Assembly (NCBI GenBank): GCA_002388905.1
Contig: DGNJ01000031.1
Span: forward strand, 4,281-19,043
Reading direction: 5' to 3'
Origin: Cellvibrionales bacterium UBA4495
GTDB taxonomy: Bacteria > Pseudomonadota > Gammaproteobacteria > Pseudomonadales > Porticoccaceae
Length of the DNA: 14,763 nt
In this document: positions 1-7,773 of the stretch, one piece after another
How the letters are laid out: each line of letters begins with the position of its first letter
How positions within the stretch are numbered: position 1 is the stretch's first letter
The notes under the pieces: model-generated
Told to the model about the DNA's origin: nothing
The model's database searches: none
The model's input: the letters and a program-made list of their open reading frames with translations, nothing else
Program-made: the position numbers and the translations under genes

Positions 1-57
1 ATGCGCCTGGAAAACTGGCCGCCGGCGAGCCTCAAGAAAGAAGGCGAAAATATTTAA
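1..57 (+). CDS. rpoA: RNA polymerase alpha subunit, C-terminal end (partial)
   Basis: Only the last 19 sense and stop codons are inside the window. They read in frame to a TAA at 55-57 and give the ending MRLENWPPASLKKEGENI. The stretch RLENWPPASL is the hallmark end of the alpha subunit C-terminal domain, the part that contacts UP elements and activators. The position directly before rplQ matches the usual end of the alpha operon (rpsD-rpoA-rplQ). The ATG at position 1 is an internal methionine, not the start; the gene begins outside the window. Confidence 0.93.
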   Translation: MRLENWPPASLKKEGENI

Positions 58-61
58 GATA

Positions 62-77
62 CCGGGACCGATCCCGG
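62..77 (+). other. Small perfect hairpin between rpoA and rplQ
   Basis: CCGGGA (62-67), loop CCGA, TCCCGG (72-77): a perfect 6-bp stem in the 65-nt gap between rpoA and rplQ. It is followed by an A-rich stretch, not a T-run, so it is not a terminator on the plus strand. It may be a processing or stability element in the rpoA-rplQ mRNA; its function is inferred only. Confidence 0.4.
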
Positions 78-122
78 CGAAAAAACATTGCTGTGATAGC
101 AACCGTTTGAGGAATTAGAGCT

Positions 123-524
123 ATGCGTCATCGTTACAGTGGCCGCAAACTGAACCGGACCGGCACCCATCGCCGCGCCATGTTTCGCAATATGACGGCT
201 TCGTTGGTGGAGCGCGAGGTCATCAAGACCACGCTGCCCAAGGCCAAGGAACTGCGGCGCTTTGCCGAGCCGTTGATCACACTGGCAAAATCCGACAATG
301 TGGCCAACCGCCGCCTTGCATTCAGCCGGCTTCGCAACAAGGATGCCGTGGGCAAGCTTTTCGGCGAACTGGGACCGCGTTACGAATCACGTCCCGGCGG
401 TTATCTGCGCATCCTCAAGTGCGGCTACCGCACCGGCGACAGCGCCCCCATGGCCTATGTCGAACTGGTGGACCGCCCGGTAGTGGAGGAAGAGGACCTG
501 GAAGAGGAGACCGCCGAGGAGTAA
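123..524 (+). CDS. rplQ: 50S ribosomal protein L17
   Basis: A 133-residue protein opening [20 protein letters not shown], the conserved L17 N-terminus, with the family core [19 protein letters not shown] at about residues 27-45 and [15 protein letters not shown] at about 92-106. L17 is a bacterial large-subunit protein near the polypeptide exit tunnel. The start is the ATG 65 nt after rpoA, with a GAGG-type ribosome site about 8-11 nt before it. It is slightly longer than the E. coli protein (127 residues) because of an acidic tail after residue 118 ([13 protein letters not shown]). It is the last gene of the alpha operon here; the stop codon lies in the loop of the first of two terminators. 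Confidence 0.98.
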   Translation: MRHRYSGRKLNRTGTHRRAMFRNMTASLVEREVIKTTLPKAKELRRFAEPLITLAKSDNVANRRLAFSRLRNKDAVGKLFGELGPRYESRPGGYLRILKCGYRTGDSAPMAYVELVDRPVVEEEDLEEETAEE

Positions 525-544
525 ACTCCGGGTCGGTCTTTTTT
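509..544 (+). terminator. First intrinsic terminator of the rplQ operon, overlapping the stop codon
   Basis: GACCG (509-513) can pair with CGGTC (534-538), and GGAG (518-521) with CTCC (526-529), leaving a TAAA loop that holds the rplQ TAA stop (522-524). Six T residues follow (539-544). The middle of the stem has mismatches, so it is weaker than the next hairpin. The pairing is read from the sequence; terminator activity is inferred. Confidence 0.5.
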
Positions 545-552
545 GTCCAAAG

Positions 553-579
553 AAAACCGGGGTCTTCCCCGGTTTTTTT
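553..579. terminator. Bidirectional intrinsic terminator between rplQ and apaH
   Basis: AAAACCGGGG (553-562), loop TCTT, CCCCGGTTTT (567-576) and further T residues to 579: a perfect 10-bp stem with a U-tract. The A-run on the left arm gives a T-rich tail on the minus strand too, so it can stop rplQ transcription from the left and apaH transcription from the right, 14 nt beyond the apaH stop. Confidence 0.88.
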
Positions 580-592
580 ATGGTTTCTCGGG

Positions 593-1414
593 TCAGGCAG
601 GGCGTCCGCCGGGAGCACAACGGGCATGGCTGAAATGGCGGGTCTGCAGGTTCATCAGACGCATGCGCCCGCCCCAGACACAGCCCGTGTCCAGGGGAAA
701 CAGGTGAGGGTGACGGAGGTTGCCCTCCAGGGATGCCCAGTGGCCAAAAATGATGTTGTCGCCGGCACTCTTGCGGTTGTCGTGGGCGAACCAGGGCGCG
801 AAGCCCGCTGGTGGCTGTTCGGGGCTCCCCTTGGCATGCAGTTCCAGGCGACCCTGCCTGTCGCAAAAGCGCATCCGGGTGAAATAGTTGGTGATCAGGC
901 GCCAGCGCTCGGGGCCCTCCAGGTCATCCCGCCACTGGTCGGGCTCATTGCCATACATATGCTTCAGGAATGTCGATGCCCGCGGACCCCTGAGGAGATA
1001 TTCAACCTCCCGGGAGCGTTCCACTGCCTCGGCCGAGGTCCATTGTGGTGGTATACCGGCATGGACCACACCAAATCCGCGCTCCCGGAAAAAAAGCGGT
1101 TGGTGATGCAACCATTCGATCAGGTCTTTCCGGTCGGGGGCATTGAGGACAGGCGCGAGGGTATCCCTGTGGGAAGGAGAGCGGAAACCATGGGCCACCG
1201 ACAATAAGTGCAGGTCGTGATTCCCCAGGACGGTTCGAAAGCTGTCACCCAGCCGGCGGCAGAAGCGCAGGGTATCCAGTGAACGGGGACCCCGATTGAC
1301 CAGGTCTCCCACGGCCCAGAGCTGGTCCTGTCCCGGCGAGAAATGAACTTCCCCAAGGAGCCTTTCAAGGCAGTCCAGGCAACCCTGGATGTCGCCAACG
1401 GCATAAACGGTCAT
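593..1414 (-). CDS. apaH: Bis(5'-nucleosyl)-tetraphosphatase, symmetrical
   Basis: A 273-residue metallophosphoesterase that splits Ap4A into two ADP. The motifs appear in order: GDIQG (7-11), GDLVNRG (36-42), GNHD (64-67), VHAG (117-120) and FGHWA (223-227), supplying the Asp, Asn and His ligands of the two-metal site; LDTGCVWGG (241-249) is the typical ApaH C-terminal signature. The frame is open further upstream, but MTVYAVGDIQG is the family N-terminus. The chosen ATG has a strong AAGGAGG ribosome site (1425-1431) that overlaps the apaG stop codon. Last gene of the lptD cluster, 16 nt after apaG. Length is close to the E. coli protein. Confidence 0.96.
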   Translation of the reverse strand: MTVYAVGDIQGCLDCLERLLGEVHFSPGQDQLWAVGDLVNRGPRSLDTLRFCRRLGDSFRTVLGNHDLHLLSVAHGFRSPSHRDTLAPVLNAPDRKDLIEWLHHQPLFFRERGFGVVHAGIPPQWTSAEAVERSREVEYLLRGPRASTFLKHMYGNEPDQWRDDLEGPERWRLITNYFTRMRFCDRQGRLELHAKGSPEQPPAGFAPWFAHDNRKSAGDNIIFGHWASLEGNLRHPHLFPLDTGCVWGGRMRLMNLQTRHFSHARCAPGGRPA

Positions 1415-1430
1415 GCTTCCCGTGCCTCCT

Positions 1431-1805
1431 TCAGTTGATGGCGCCGGGAGCCGCCAGGAGGAAAGGACTGATGGGGGCGTCGAAAGTGCCGCCGTCATCG
1501 CATTGCATCCGGTAAGCCCCCTCCATGGTCCCCACCGGCGTTTCCAGAATCACGCCGCTGGTATAGTTGTGCCGGGCGCCCGGCTCGATGCGGGGCTGCT
1601 CGCCGACGACACCCTCGCCCTTCACTTCCCGCCGCTTTTCGTTGCCGTCGATAATAATCCAGTGTCGGCTGAGGAGGGTGACGGGCTTCGGGGAACGGTT
1701 TTCTATGGTGATGTCGTAGGCGAAGGCGTGGCGCAGTTCTTCCGGTTGGGACTGTTTGGCCAGGTAACGGGTCTTGACCGTGATGGCGATATCGGGATCT
1801 GTCAT
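1431..1805 (-). CDS. apaG: ApaG domain protein
   Basis: A 124-residue single-domain protein of the ApaG (DUF525) family, an Ig-like beta fold. Visible signatures are ENRSPKPVTLLSRHWIIID (about 35-53), GEGVVGEQP (63-71), YTSGV (81-85) and GTMEGAYRM (92-100), followed by FDAPISPFLL. The biochemical role is not settled; the family was named for its link with ApaH and the Co2+ phenotype of enteric mutants. The start ATG overlaps the rsmA stop by 4 nt (ATGA), pointing to translational coupling; no clear Shine-Dalgarno precedes it. Length matches the family. Confidence 0.95.
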   Translation of the reverse strand: MTDPDIAITVKTRYLAKQSQPEELRHAFAYDITIENRSPKPVTLLSRHWIIIDGNEKRREVKGEGVVGEQPRIEPGARHNYTSGVILETPVGTMEGAYRMQCDDGGTFDAPISPFLLAAPGAIN

Positions 1806-2599
1806 TTCAGCGTCAGTATTCTGTTGCTCAGGTGGACGAAGTCGCTGACGGACAAGGTCTCCGGTCGGGCGTTGAGATCGATATCCAGTTCATTTAAACG
1901 GGACGAATCCATCAGCGGTTTTAGGGCATTGCGCAGGGTTTTACGGCGTTGCTGGAAGGCCAGTTTGACGACTTTTCGGAAAAATACCGGGTCCTGCGCC
2001 AGGTACGGTTTTTGCCGGTGGGGCACAAGCCTGACGATGGCGGACTCGACCTGGGGTACGGGGCGAAAGCAGGTCGCAGGCACCGGGAACAGGAAGTCGA
2101 TTCGGCAGTGATACTGGGCGATGATGCCCAGGCGGCCATAGGTTTTCGAGCCCGGTCCCGCCGTCATCCGGTCCACCACTTCCCGCTGGAGCATAAAGTG
2201 CATATCCCCGATGACGGATTCATAGTTCAGCAAATGAAAGAGTAAGGGGGTGGAAATATTGTAGGGAAGGTTGCCCACCACCCGCAGCGGCTGTTCCGCT
2301 GTTCCGAGCTTTCCGAAATCGAAGGCCAGCGCGTCGCCCTCGTAGAGGCGAAATCCCGGGTGCCCGCCAAAACGCTTGCGCAGGTCCGCGGCAAGGTCCC
2401 GGTCCACCTCGATCACTTGCAGACACGGCGTTGTCGCCAGCAGGGGTTCCGTCAGGGCACCCTGGCCGGGGCCGATTTCGATAAGGTTGTCGTTCTCCCC
2501 GGGTGCCAGAGCACCGACGATCTTGTCGATAATATTGGGGTCCACCAGGAAATTCTGGCCGAACCGCTTGCGGGCGCGATGATGGCGGACCTCGGTCAT
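1802..2599 (-). CDS. rsmA: 16S rRNA dimethyladenosine transferase
   Basis: A 265-residue SAM-dependent methyltransferase that dimethylates two adjacent adenines in the 3' hairpin of 16S rRNA (A1518 and A1519 in E. coli) late in 30S assembly. FGQNFL (13-18) starts the SAM site, EIGPGQG (41-47) is motif I, EVD (64-66) is the acidic motif II, and NLPYNIS (110-116) is the N6-adenine methyltransferase motif IV. QRRKTLRNAL (217-226) marks the RNA-binding C-terminal domain. The frame runs further upstream, but the ATG at 2599 has a strong GGAGG (2607-2611) seven nt before it and gives the family N-terminus. Follows pdxA by 4 nt and overlaps apaG by 4 nt. Confidence 0.97.
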   Translation of the reverse strand: MTEVRHHRARKRFGQNFLVDPNIIDKIVGALAPGENDNLIEIGPGQGALTEPLLATTPCLQVIEVDRDLAADLRKRFGGHPGFRLYEGDALAFDFGKLGTAEQPLRVVGNLPYNISTPLLFHLLNYESVIGDMHFMLQREVVDRMTAGPGSKTYGRLGIIAQYHCRIDFLFPVPATCFRPVPQVESAIVRLVPHRQKPYLAQDPVFFRKVVKLAFQQRRKTLRNALKPLMDSSRLNELDIDLNARPETLSVSDFVHLSNRILTLK

Positions 2600-2603
2600 G
2601 CCA

Positions 2604-3572
2604 TCACCTCCGGGCCCGCGACGCCATGTCCAGCGCGCTGTCGACAGCGGTGGCGAGGCTGCCGGTATTGGCGCGACCGGTGCCCGCCAGGTCGAGGGCG
2701 GTACCGTGATCCACGGAGGTCCGGATAATGGGCAGGCCCAGGGTGATATTGACGGCGGCGCCAAAGCCCTTGTATTTGAGGACCGGCAATCCCTGGTCGT
2801 GATACATGGCAAGTACTGCATCGGCGCTGTCCAGATGCTTGGGCGTAAACACCGTGTCGGCGGGCATGGGCCCGATCAGATCCATACCCGAGCGGCGGCA
2901 GTTATCCAGCGCGGGTTCGATGATTTCGATCTCTTCGCGCCCGAGATGTCCCCCCTCGCCGGCGTGCGGATTGAGGCCGCAGACCAGTATGCGGGGTCGC
3001 TCAAGGCCGAACCAGCGTTTGAGGTCGGCATCGAGGATCGTCAACACCTCGGTCAGGAGTTTGCCGGTGATGGCGCCCGGAACCGCGGCCAGCGGCAGGT
3101 GAGTGGTCGCCAGGGCCACACGCAGGCCCTCGGTGGCGAGCATCATTACCACGCGGGATGTCTGTGTCCGTTCGGCAAGAAATTCGGTGTGGCCGCTAAA
3201 GGGGATACCGGCGTCGTTGATGACGGCCTTGTGGACCGGGCCCGTAACCAGGGCCTGGCAATGACCGGACAGGGTGTCCGCTAGAGCGGTCTCGAGGCAC
3301 TCAAGCACATAGGCGGCGTTGATCCTGTCGGCAATGCCGGTGCGGCAGGCTCCGTGCAGGCGGACGGGGTCGATGGCGAGTTCTCCGGGCGCCAGAGCGG
3401 CACCCGTGGCTTCGCGCAACCTGAGGGGCAGGCCAAGCTGCCGGGCCCGGTCCTCCAGCAGGCCGGGGTCGGCGTAGGCCACCAGTTCGCAGGGAAAGCC
3501 TTCCTGGACCAGTTGAATGAACAGATCCGGACCTATCCCCGCCGGTTCGCCGGGTGTGACCGCGAGTCGCAT
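2604..3572 (-). CDS. pdxA: 4-hydroxythreonine-4-phosphate dehydrogenase
   Basis: A 322-residue enzyme of the DXP-dependent vitamin B6 pathway. It oxidises 4-phosphohydroxythreonine with NAD to a product that PdxJ then condenses with DXP. Visible motifs: [11 protein letters not shown] (6-16), [10 protein letters not shown] (110-119), FSGHTEFLA (125-133), and the three metal-binding histidines H158 (ATTHLPL), H203 (NPHAGEGG) and H258 ([12 protein letters not shown]), at the spacing of H166, H211 and H266 in E. coli. [13 protein letters not shown] is near the C-terminus. An upstream in-frame extension would run into surA and was rejected; [12 protein letters not shown] is the normal start. Lies 4 nt from both surA and rsmA. 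Its Shine-Dalgarno is weak, so coupling to surA is likely. Confidence 0.97.
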   Translation of the reverse strand: MRLAVTPGEPAGIGPDLFIQLVQEGFPCELVAYADPGLLEDRARQLGLPLRLREATGAALAPGELAIDPVRLHGACRTGIADRINAAYVLECLETALADTLSGHCQALVTGPVHKAVINDAGIPFSGHTEFLAERTQTSRVVMMLATEGLRVALATTHLPLAAVPGAITGKLLTEVLTILDADLKRWFGLERPRILVCGLNPHAGEGGHLGREEIEIIEPALDNCRRSGMDLIGPMPADTVFTPKHLDSADAVLAMYHDQGLPVLKYKGFGAAVNITLGLPIIRTSVDHGTALDLAGTGRANTGSLATAVDSALDMASRARR

Positions 3573-3576
3573 CGGG

Positions 3577-4851
3577 CTAGATCTTGGTCTCCACATAGGC
3601 TTCGTCGCGGATCTCCTGCAGCCAGATCTGGAGTTCTTCCTCGAACTTGCGCTCGCGGAGAATATTCCTGGCCTGGTTGCGCTTGATATCCTCGCTGAAG
3701 TCCTGCCGGCGCTGGTCGGTAACCTCGATAATGTGCCAGCCAAACTGGGTGCGGAAGGGATCGCTGACTTCGCCCTTATCGGTATTGTCGATGACCTCTT
3801 CGAATCTGGGTACGAATTTGCCGGGCAGTGACCAGCCCACGTCGCCGCCGTTGAGGGCCGAACCGATATCCTCGGAGTATTCCTTGGCCAGCTCCCCGAA
3901 GTCGGCGCCCTGGCGAATCCGTTCGGCAATGTCGGCGAGTTGCCTGCGTGTCTCTTCGTCGTCGCGAATTTCGTTGGGCTTGAGCAGGATATGGCGGACC
4001 TTGCTCTGCTGGATTATCTGCTCACCACTGCCCCGGCGCTCATGTAGCTTGAGGATGTGGAAACCCGCGTCGCTGCGGATGGGGGCGCTGATAGCGTCGG
4101 GCTCCAGCGCCCTGACCGGCTCGATGAAGACGTCGGGAAGCTGGTTGGTCTTGCGCCAGCCCAGGTCACCGCCCTGGAGTGCCTGCTGGCCCGCAGAGTG
4201 GGTAATGGCCAGATTGTCGAAGTTGGCGCCCGCCTGCAGTTGTGCGATCAGGTCATCGGCCCTGGCGCGGACTTCAGCCACCCGCTCCTTGCTGGCGCCG
4301 GACGACAGTGGCAGCAGGATGTGCCCCAGATGCACCTCGGGTGAGGTGATCGTTCTGCCCTCTTCGGACTCGAGAAAATTATCCACCTCCTGTTCCGAGA
4401 CCCGGATGCGGCGGTTGACCTGAGCCTGTTGCACCCGGGATATCAGCATTTCGTTCCGGATCTGCTCCTTGATCTGGTGGAGGGACAGGCCTTCCTGGCC
4501 CACCTGGGCGATGAACTGGTCCAGGGTCATACCCTGGCGCTCCGCGATGTTGGCCAGTGCCTGGTTGAGTTCGTCGTCGCCGATACGCACCCCCGCCCGG
4601 TCCGCCATGTTCAGCTGGATGCGTTCGAGAATCAGGCGTTCGAGGACCTGTTCCTTGAGGGCCTCCCGCGATGGCGCGTCATTGCCGGATTCCCGGATAC
4701 GCCGGTAAATAGCCTCGGTGCGCTCTTCCAGCTCGCTGGTCATGACGACGTCGTTGTCGACCACGGCAGCGATGCTGTCGAGAAGTTTTACTTCGGCATG
4801 CAGTGGCCATGCGGCGATAAGGCAGGCCGTGATAAGCAGTAGTGCGCGCAT
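3577..4851 (-). CDS. surA: Periplasmic chaperone and peptidyl-prolyl isomerase SurA
   Basis: A 424-residue periplasmic chaperone that carries unfolded beta-barrel proteins, LptD among them, to the BAM complex. The signal peptide is residues 1-19 (a hydrophobic core, cleavage likely after LHA). The SurA N domain follows, with [19 protein letters not shown] at 24-42. Two parvulin (PPIC) domains come next: about 172-272 ([25 protein letters not shown]) and about 284-380 ([24 protein letters not shown]), then a C-terminal helix. Length is near that of E. coli SurA (428). It starts 33 nt after lptD, with GAGGGG upstream of the ATG, and ends 4 nt before pdxA. Confidence 0.97.
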   Translation of the reverse strand: MRALLLITACLIAAWPLHAEVKLLDSIAAVVDNDVVMTSELEERTEAIYRRIRESGNDAPSREALKEQVLERLILERIQLNMADRAGVRIGDDELNQALANIAERQGMTLDQFIAQVGQEGLSLHQIKEQIRNEMLISRVQQAQVNRRIRVSEQEVDNFLESEEGRTITSPEVHLGHILLPLSSGASKERVAEVRARADDLIAQLQAGANFDNLAITHSAGQQALQGGDLGWRKTNQLPDVFIEPVRALEPDAISAPIRSDAGFHILKLHERRGSGEQIIQQSKVRHILLKPNEIRDDEETRRQLADIAERIRQGADFGELAKEYSEDIGSALNGGDVGWSLPGKFVPRFEEVIDNTDKGEVSDPFRTQFGWHIIEVTDQRRQDFSEDIKRNQARNILRERKFEEELQIWLQEIRDEAYVETKI

Positions 4852-4884
4852 GAGAGATATGAGCCCCTCGAGATTGATCGTGAA

Positions 4885-7509
4885 TTAATATTCCGGGATT
4901 TCGTAGCCGTAGATGCCGTCGCTCAGGATGTTGTCCACCCTCGAGCCGGTACCTCCCAGTCCTTTGAACTGTATCTGGAAAAAGATGCCGCTATTGTGGT
5001 CCAGTTCTTCCAGCTGTTGCAGAATGAGGTTATCGTCCCGTTCGATCCAGCGCCGGGCGATAACGCTGGCGCGCCAGCAACAGCTTGAGTATTCGAGTCC
5101 GGCAAAGACTTCGAGTTCCTGACTGCCGTTGAGATCGTGGTTCCAGCGGCCCAGTAGCTTCCAGTTGTCCGCCACCGGCAGGACAAAGGAAAGGTCCACC
5201 TGGTCGATATCGGTGTTGTTTTCATCGGGAAAGCCATCGCCGTCCACATCCCGGAAGATGACACCCTGGCGGGTATAGCGATAGGCCAGGTTGAAAATGG
5301 CTTCCTGGTTGTCCCGGTAGCGCAGGGCAATACTGCCCTTATCGACAAGACCGTCCTTTTCGTCGTACAGCAAATCGCTTTGCAGGCGCCAGTTGTTCCA
5401 GAACCGGGCGCCCAGCTCGGCGGCGATGGCCGATTCGTCCCGGCCCAGTTCCGCGGCCTGGTTGCTGCGCAGGCTCACCCGGCGCTCATCGAGATAGTAG
5501 ATCTGGCCGATGCTCGCGCGAAAGCGTTCGCTGCCGCTGTCGGGGTCCAGCAGGCGCGTGGTCAGGCCGAAAGTGACCTGCTCGGAATCACCGATGCGGT
5601 CGCCACCGGAGAAACGGTCATCCCGGAACAGTTGCTGGTAGCTGAAGGTCAGTTCTGACGTATCGAAATCGGGGATGGCGCTTTGGTCCTCGTACTCGGA
5701 ATACAGGTAGTAGACACGGGGTTCGAGGGTCTGGATGAAGTTCCCGATCCAGGTCGTGTTGCGCTCGAAATAGAGGCCGGTGTCCAGGGAACCCACGGGC
5801 ACGAAGACGTCGGGGCTGTCGTCGTCCCTTCCGATCAGGGGGTTGTCCAGGTCGTAACTGATGTACTTGGCCTTGGCCGCAGGCTTGAAAAAGCCCCACA
5901 GCCATTCCTTGTCCCAGGTCAGGGCATAGTCGGCACGCAGGCGGGAGCCGGTGACCGTCGTGTTCTCGGTATCCCGGGTAAACAGGCCGCCGGTGTTCAG
6001 GTCCTGGTCGTCCGTGTGGTCGAAGACCACGTAGTGCTGGTCCACGTCGAGCACCAGGTCGAGCGCGTCGAACCGGTAATGGCCGTCGGCATCCACACGG
6101 GGCAGCTGCTTGTACTGCTTGCGGCCGTCCTGGATGATGGTTTCGAACTGTTGGCCGGTGACGCCGAATACCCAGTGATCAGTGACATAGCCGGTGTGGA
6201 TTTCCTGGTTCAGGTGGCTCTGGCTGTTGACTTGCAGGGTGGTGTTATCCAGATCCCGGAAGTAATCATCGTCGCTGACGTCGGTGTAATCGATTCGAGT
6301 CCGCCAGCGGTAACCGAGGCCGCCCCGGTGATCCACATTGACCAGCCAGCGGCTCTCGCCCTCGTAGGGCAACGTGCCGTCGGCGTTTTTTTCGTCCTCA
6401 CTCAGGTCGCCGCCGTCGTCGTCCCAGAGATAGCCGCCGGAGACAGCGGTCCGTCCCCAGCGGGACAGGTGCCGCGTTTCCAGTTCCACCATGGCGCCCC
6501 GCTCCTGGACGTACCGTGGCGTTACGGTGGCGTCGTAATTCGGTGCCAGGTTCAGGTAAATGGGCTGGGAATAGTCGATGCCGTTTTCATTGCCGGTGGA
6601 GAAGTAGGGAAACAGCAGGCCCGTGGCCCGGTTGTCACTGATCGGGTAGCGTATCCAGGGCAGATAGAGAACGGGTACATCCTTGACCTGGAGGCGCACG
6701 TTGCGGGCTGTGGCGACCCCCCGGGGGGAGTCGATCTTTACGTCCGTGGCCGCCAGTCGCCAGGCATTGTTGCGCGGTTCGCAGGTGGTGTATGTGGCGT
6801 TATCCACGTAGATGATGTTGCTGTCTGAACGCTCCAGGTGTTCGGCAGTGCCGCGAACGCCTGATTCGTGCATCACGAACCGGGCGTTGTCCACCTCCAC
6901 CTCGCCGGTATCGATATTGACCCTCGCGTGCTCGCCGATGAGCAGCAGGCCCGGTTCCCGGAACTGGACATTGCCGTCCAGGTCCACCATCCGGGTTTCC
7001 TGGTTGACGGTGGCGTGGTTGCTGCGCACCTGACGATAACCCTGGGAGACCTGGACATCACCGTCCAGGTTGGCGATGTTTCCCCTGGCTTCGGTAGTGG
7101 TTGCGCTGACTCGCATGGAAGCTTCATCAGGATCCACATCGGCTTCGGGGTAATTGCGCTCCGGCTCGACATAGGCGCCGCAGCAGTTTTCCCGCATGCG
7201 CGCCTTTTCCGCCTCGGTGAGTTGCTCGGCCTCGATCCAGTCCAGGTTTCGGGCCAGATTGATGCGCGGCTCTTCCGTTGGCTCCCGGACCGGCTCCCGG
7301 CGTACCGGGCGCGGAAAGTCGGGTCCGGGCACGGTGATTTCGCGACAGACCCATCGGCCTTCGGCGTCGGCCCGGCAAGACCACTCCTGGTGCGCTGCCT
7401 CGGCCGCCAGGGCCCCGGGCGCCAAAGCGGCGACCCCCAGGGACAGGAACAGGTGCTTGTACAGGGCTGTATAGAGAGGCTTATGGTTGTGGTTGAATTG
7501 GGAACCCAT
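4885..7509 (-). CDS. lptD: LPS-assembly protein LptD (outer membrane translocon)
   Basis: An 874-residue outer membrane barrel which, with LptE, inserts lipopolysaccharide into the outer leaflet. Signal peptide about 1-36 (hydrophobic 19-35, ending ALAA). The linker to about 128 is proline-rich and acidic. An LptA-like jellyroll spans about 131-245, and the rest is the barrel. DLDGNVQF, YTTCEPRNNAW (240-250), PYFSTGN, LNLAPNYDATVTPRY (319-333) and EYSSCCWRASV (806-816) are family signatures. Cysteines sit at 45, 55, 109, 110, 243, 810 and 811; the last pair corresponds to C724/C725 of E. coli, which form the essential disulfides. The frame is open to an ATG at 7611 (34 more residues), but those residues are hydrophilic and would bury the signal peptide, so the ATG at 7509 is preferred. 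Neither start has a good ribosome site. An extracellular loop carries DVDGDGFPD (754-762). Confidence 0.96.
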   Translation of the reverse strand: MGSQFNHNHKPLYTALYKHLFLSLGVAALAPGALAAEAAHQEWSCRADAEGRWVCREITVPGPDFPRPVRREPVREPTEEPRINLARNLDWIEAEQLTEAEKARMRENCCGAYVEPERNYPEADVDPDEASMRVSATTTEARGNIANLDGDVQVSQGYRQVRSNHATVNQETRMVDLDGNVQFREPGLLLIGEHARVNIDTGEVEVDNARFVMHESGVRGTAEHLERSDSNIIYVDNATYTTCEPRNNAWRLAATDVKIDSPRGVATARNVRLQVKDVPVLYLPWIRYPISDNRATGLLFPYFSTGNENGIDYSQPIYLNLAPNYDATVTPRYVQERGAMVELETRHLSRWGRTAVSGGYLWDDDGGDLSEDEKNADGTLPYEGESRWLVNVDHRGGLGYRWRTRIDYTDVSDDDYFRDLDNTTLQVNSQSHLNQEIHTGYVTDHWVFGVTGQQFETIIQDGRKQYKQLPRVDADGHYRFDALDLVLDVDQHYVVFDHTDDQDLNTGGLFTRDTENTTVTGSRLRADYALTWDKEWLWGFFKPAAKAKYISYDLDNPLIGRDDDSPDVFVPVGSLDTGLYFERNTTWIGNFIQTLEPRVYYLYSEYEDQSAIPDFDTSELTFSYQQLFRDDRFSGGDRIGDSEQVTFGLTTRLLDPDSGSERFRASIGQIYYLDERRVSLRSNQAAELGRDESAIAAELGARFWNNWRLQSDLLYDEKDGLVDKGSIALRYRDNQEAIFNLAYRYTRQGVIFRDVDGDGFPDENNTDIDQVDLSFVLPVADNWKLLGRWNHDLNGSQELEVFAGLEYSSCCWRASVIARRWIERDDNLILQQLEELDHNSGIFFQIQFKGLGGTGSRVDNILSDGIYGYEIPEY

Positions 7510-7560
7510 GGAGTTTTCTGCTCGATTCGTATCAGTCTGTCGATCCCTTGCCGGCCGAGG

Positions 7561-7574
7561 CGTCGTCTGCGACG
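7561..7574. repeat. Short inverted repeat in the lptD leader
   Basis: CGTCG (7561-7565), TCTG, CGACG (7570-7574), a perfect 5-bp stem with a 4-nt loop. If lptD starts at 7509 this is in its 5' leader; if at 7611 it is coding. Small and possibly chance in GC-rich DNA. Confidence 0.3.
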
Positions 7575-7577
7575 AAG

Positions 7578-7597
7578 CCGGTTTCCGACCGGTTTCC
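7578..7597. repeat. Tandem 9-bp direct repeat, 11-bp period
   Basis: CCGGTTTCC occurs at 7578-7586 and again at 7589-7597, identical, separated by GA. The copies are about one helical turn apart, as in many half-site pairs for response regulators. They lie between the candidate lptD promoter and the preferred lptD start. No regulator is identified. Confidence 0.55.
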
Positions 7598-7645
7598 TGC
7601 CTCGACGTCATACTATCCGTTTCCGCCAGGCCCTTTGTTGAGGCT

Positions 7646-7658
7646 CGCTATGGTAGCG
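7646..7658. promoter_or_regulatory. Inverted repeat at the likely lptD transcription start
   Basis: CGCTA (7646-7650), TGG, TAGCG (7654-7658), a perfect 5-bp dyad. It sits 3 nt downstream of the candidate minus-strand -10 box and would cover its start site, which is where a repressor site or an initial hairpin would lie. Function inferred from position only. Confidence 0.3.
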
Positions 7659-7660
7659 CA

Positions 7661-7690
7661 AGTTTACCCGCCTCGCGCCCTCCCGGCCAA
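7661..7690 (-). promoter_or_regulatory. Candidate sigma70 promoter for the lptD cluster
   Basis: On the minus strand: TTGGCC (7690-7685) as -35, an 18-bp spacer, and TAAACT (7666-7661) as -10, each matching four of six consensus bases. Transcription would start near 7654, leaving a leader of about 145 nt to the preferred lptD start. I looked for a sigmaE-type promoter (GAACTT and TCTGA spaced about 16 nt), as E. coli lptD has, and saw no convincing one. Confidence 0.3.
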
Positions 7691-7773
7691 TATTCGTTCC
7701 GGTAACAGGGAACCGTACGCGGGCGATGGAGGTGTGGATGATTCCAGGCGCCACGAAGGGCCAATCGCCTGCC

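Noticed and set aside
419..1207. A 262-codon plus-strand frame from rplQ across the terminator into apaH
   Set aside because: It passes through two terminators and lies antisense to apaH; no recognisable protein.
5683..6828. A 381-codon open frame on the plus strand, antisense to lptD
   Set aside because: Opposite a well-supported lptD barrel. The valine- and glycine-rich translation is typical of a reverse-strand shadow.
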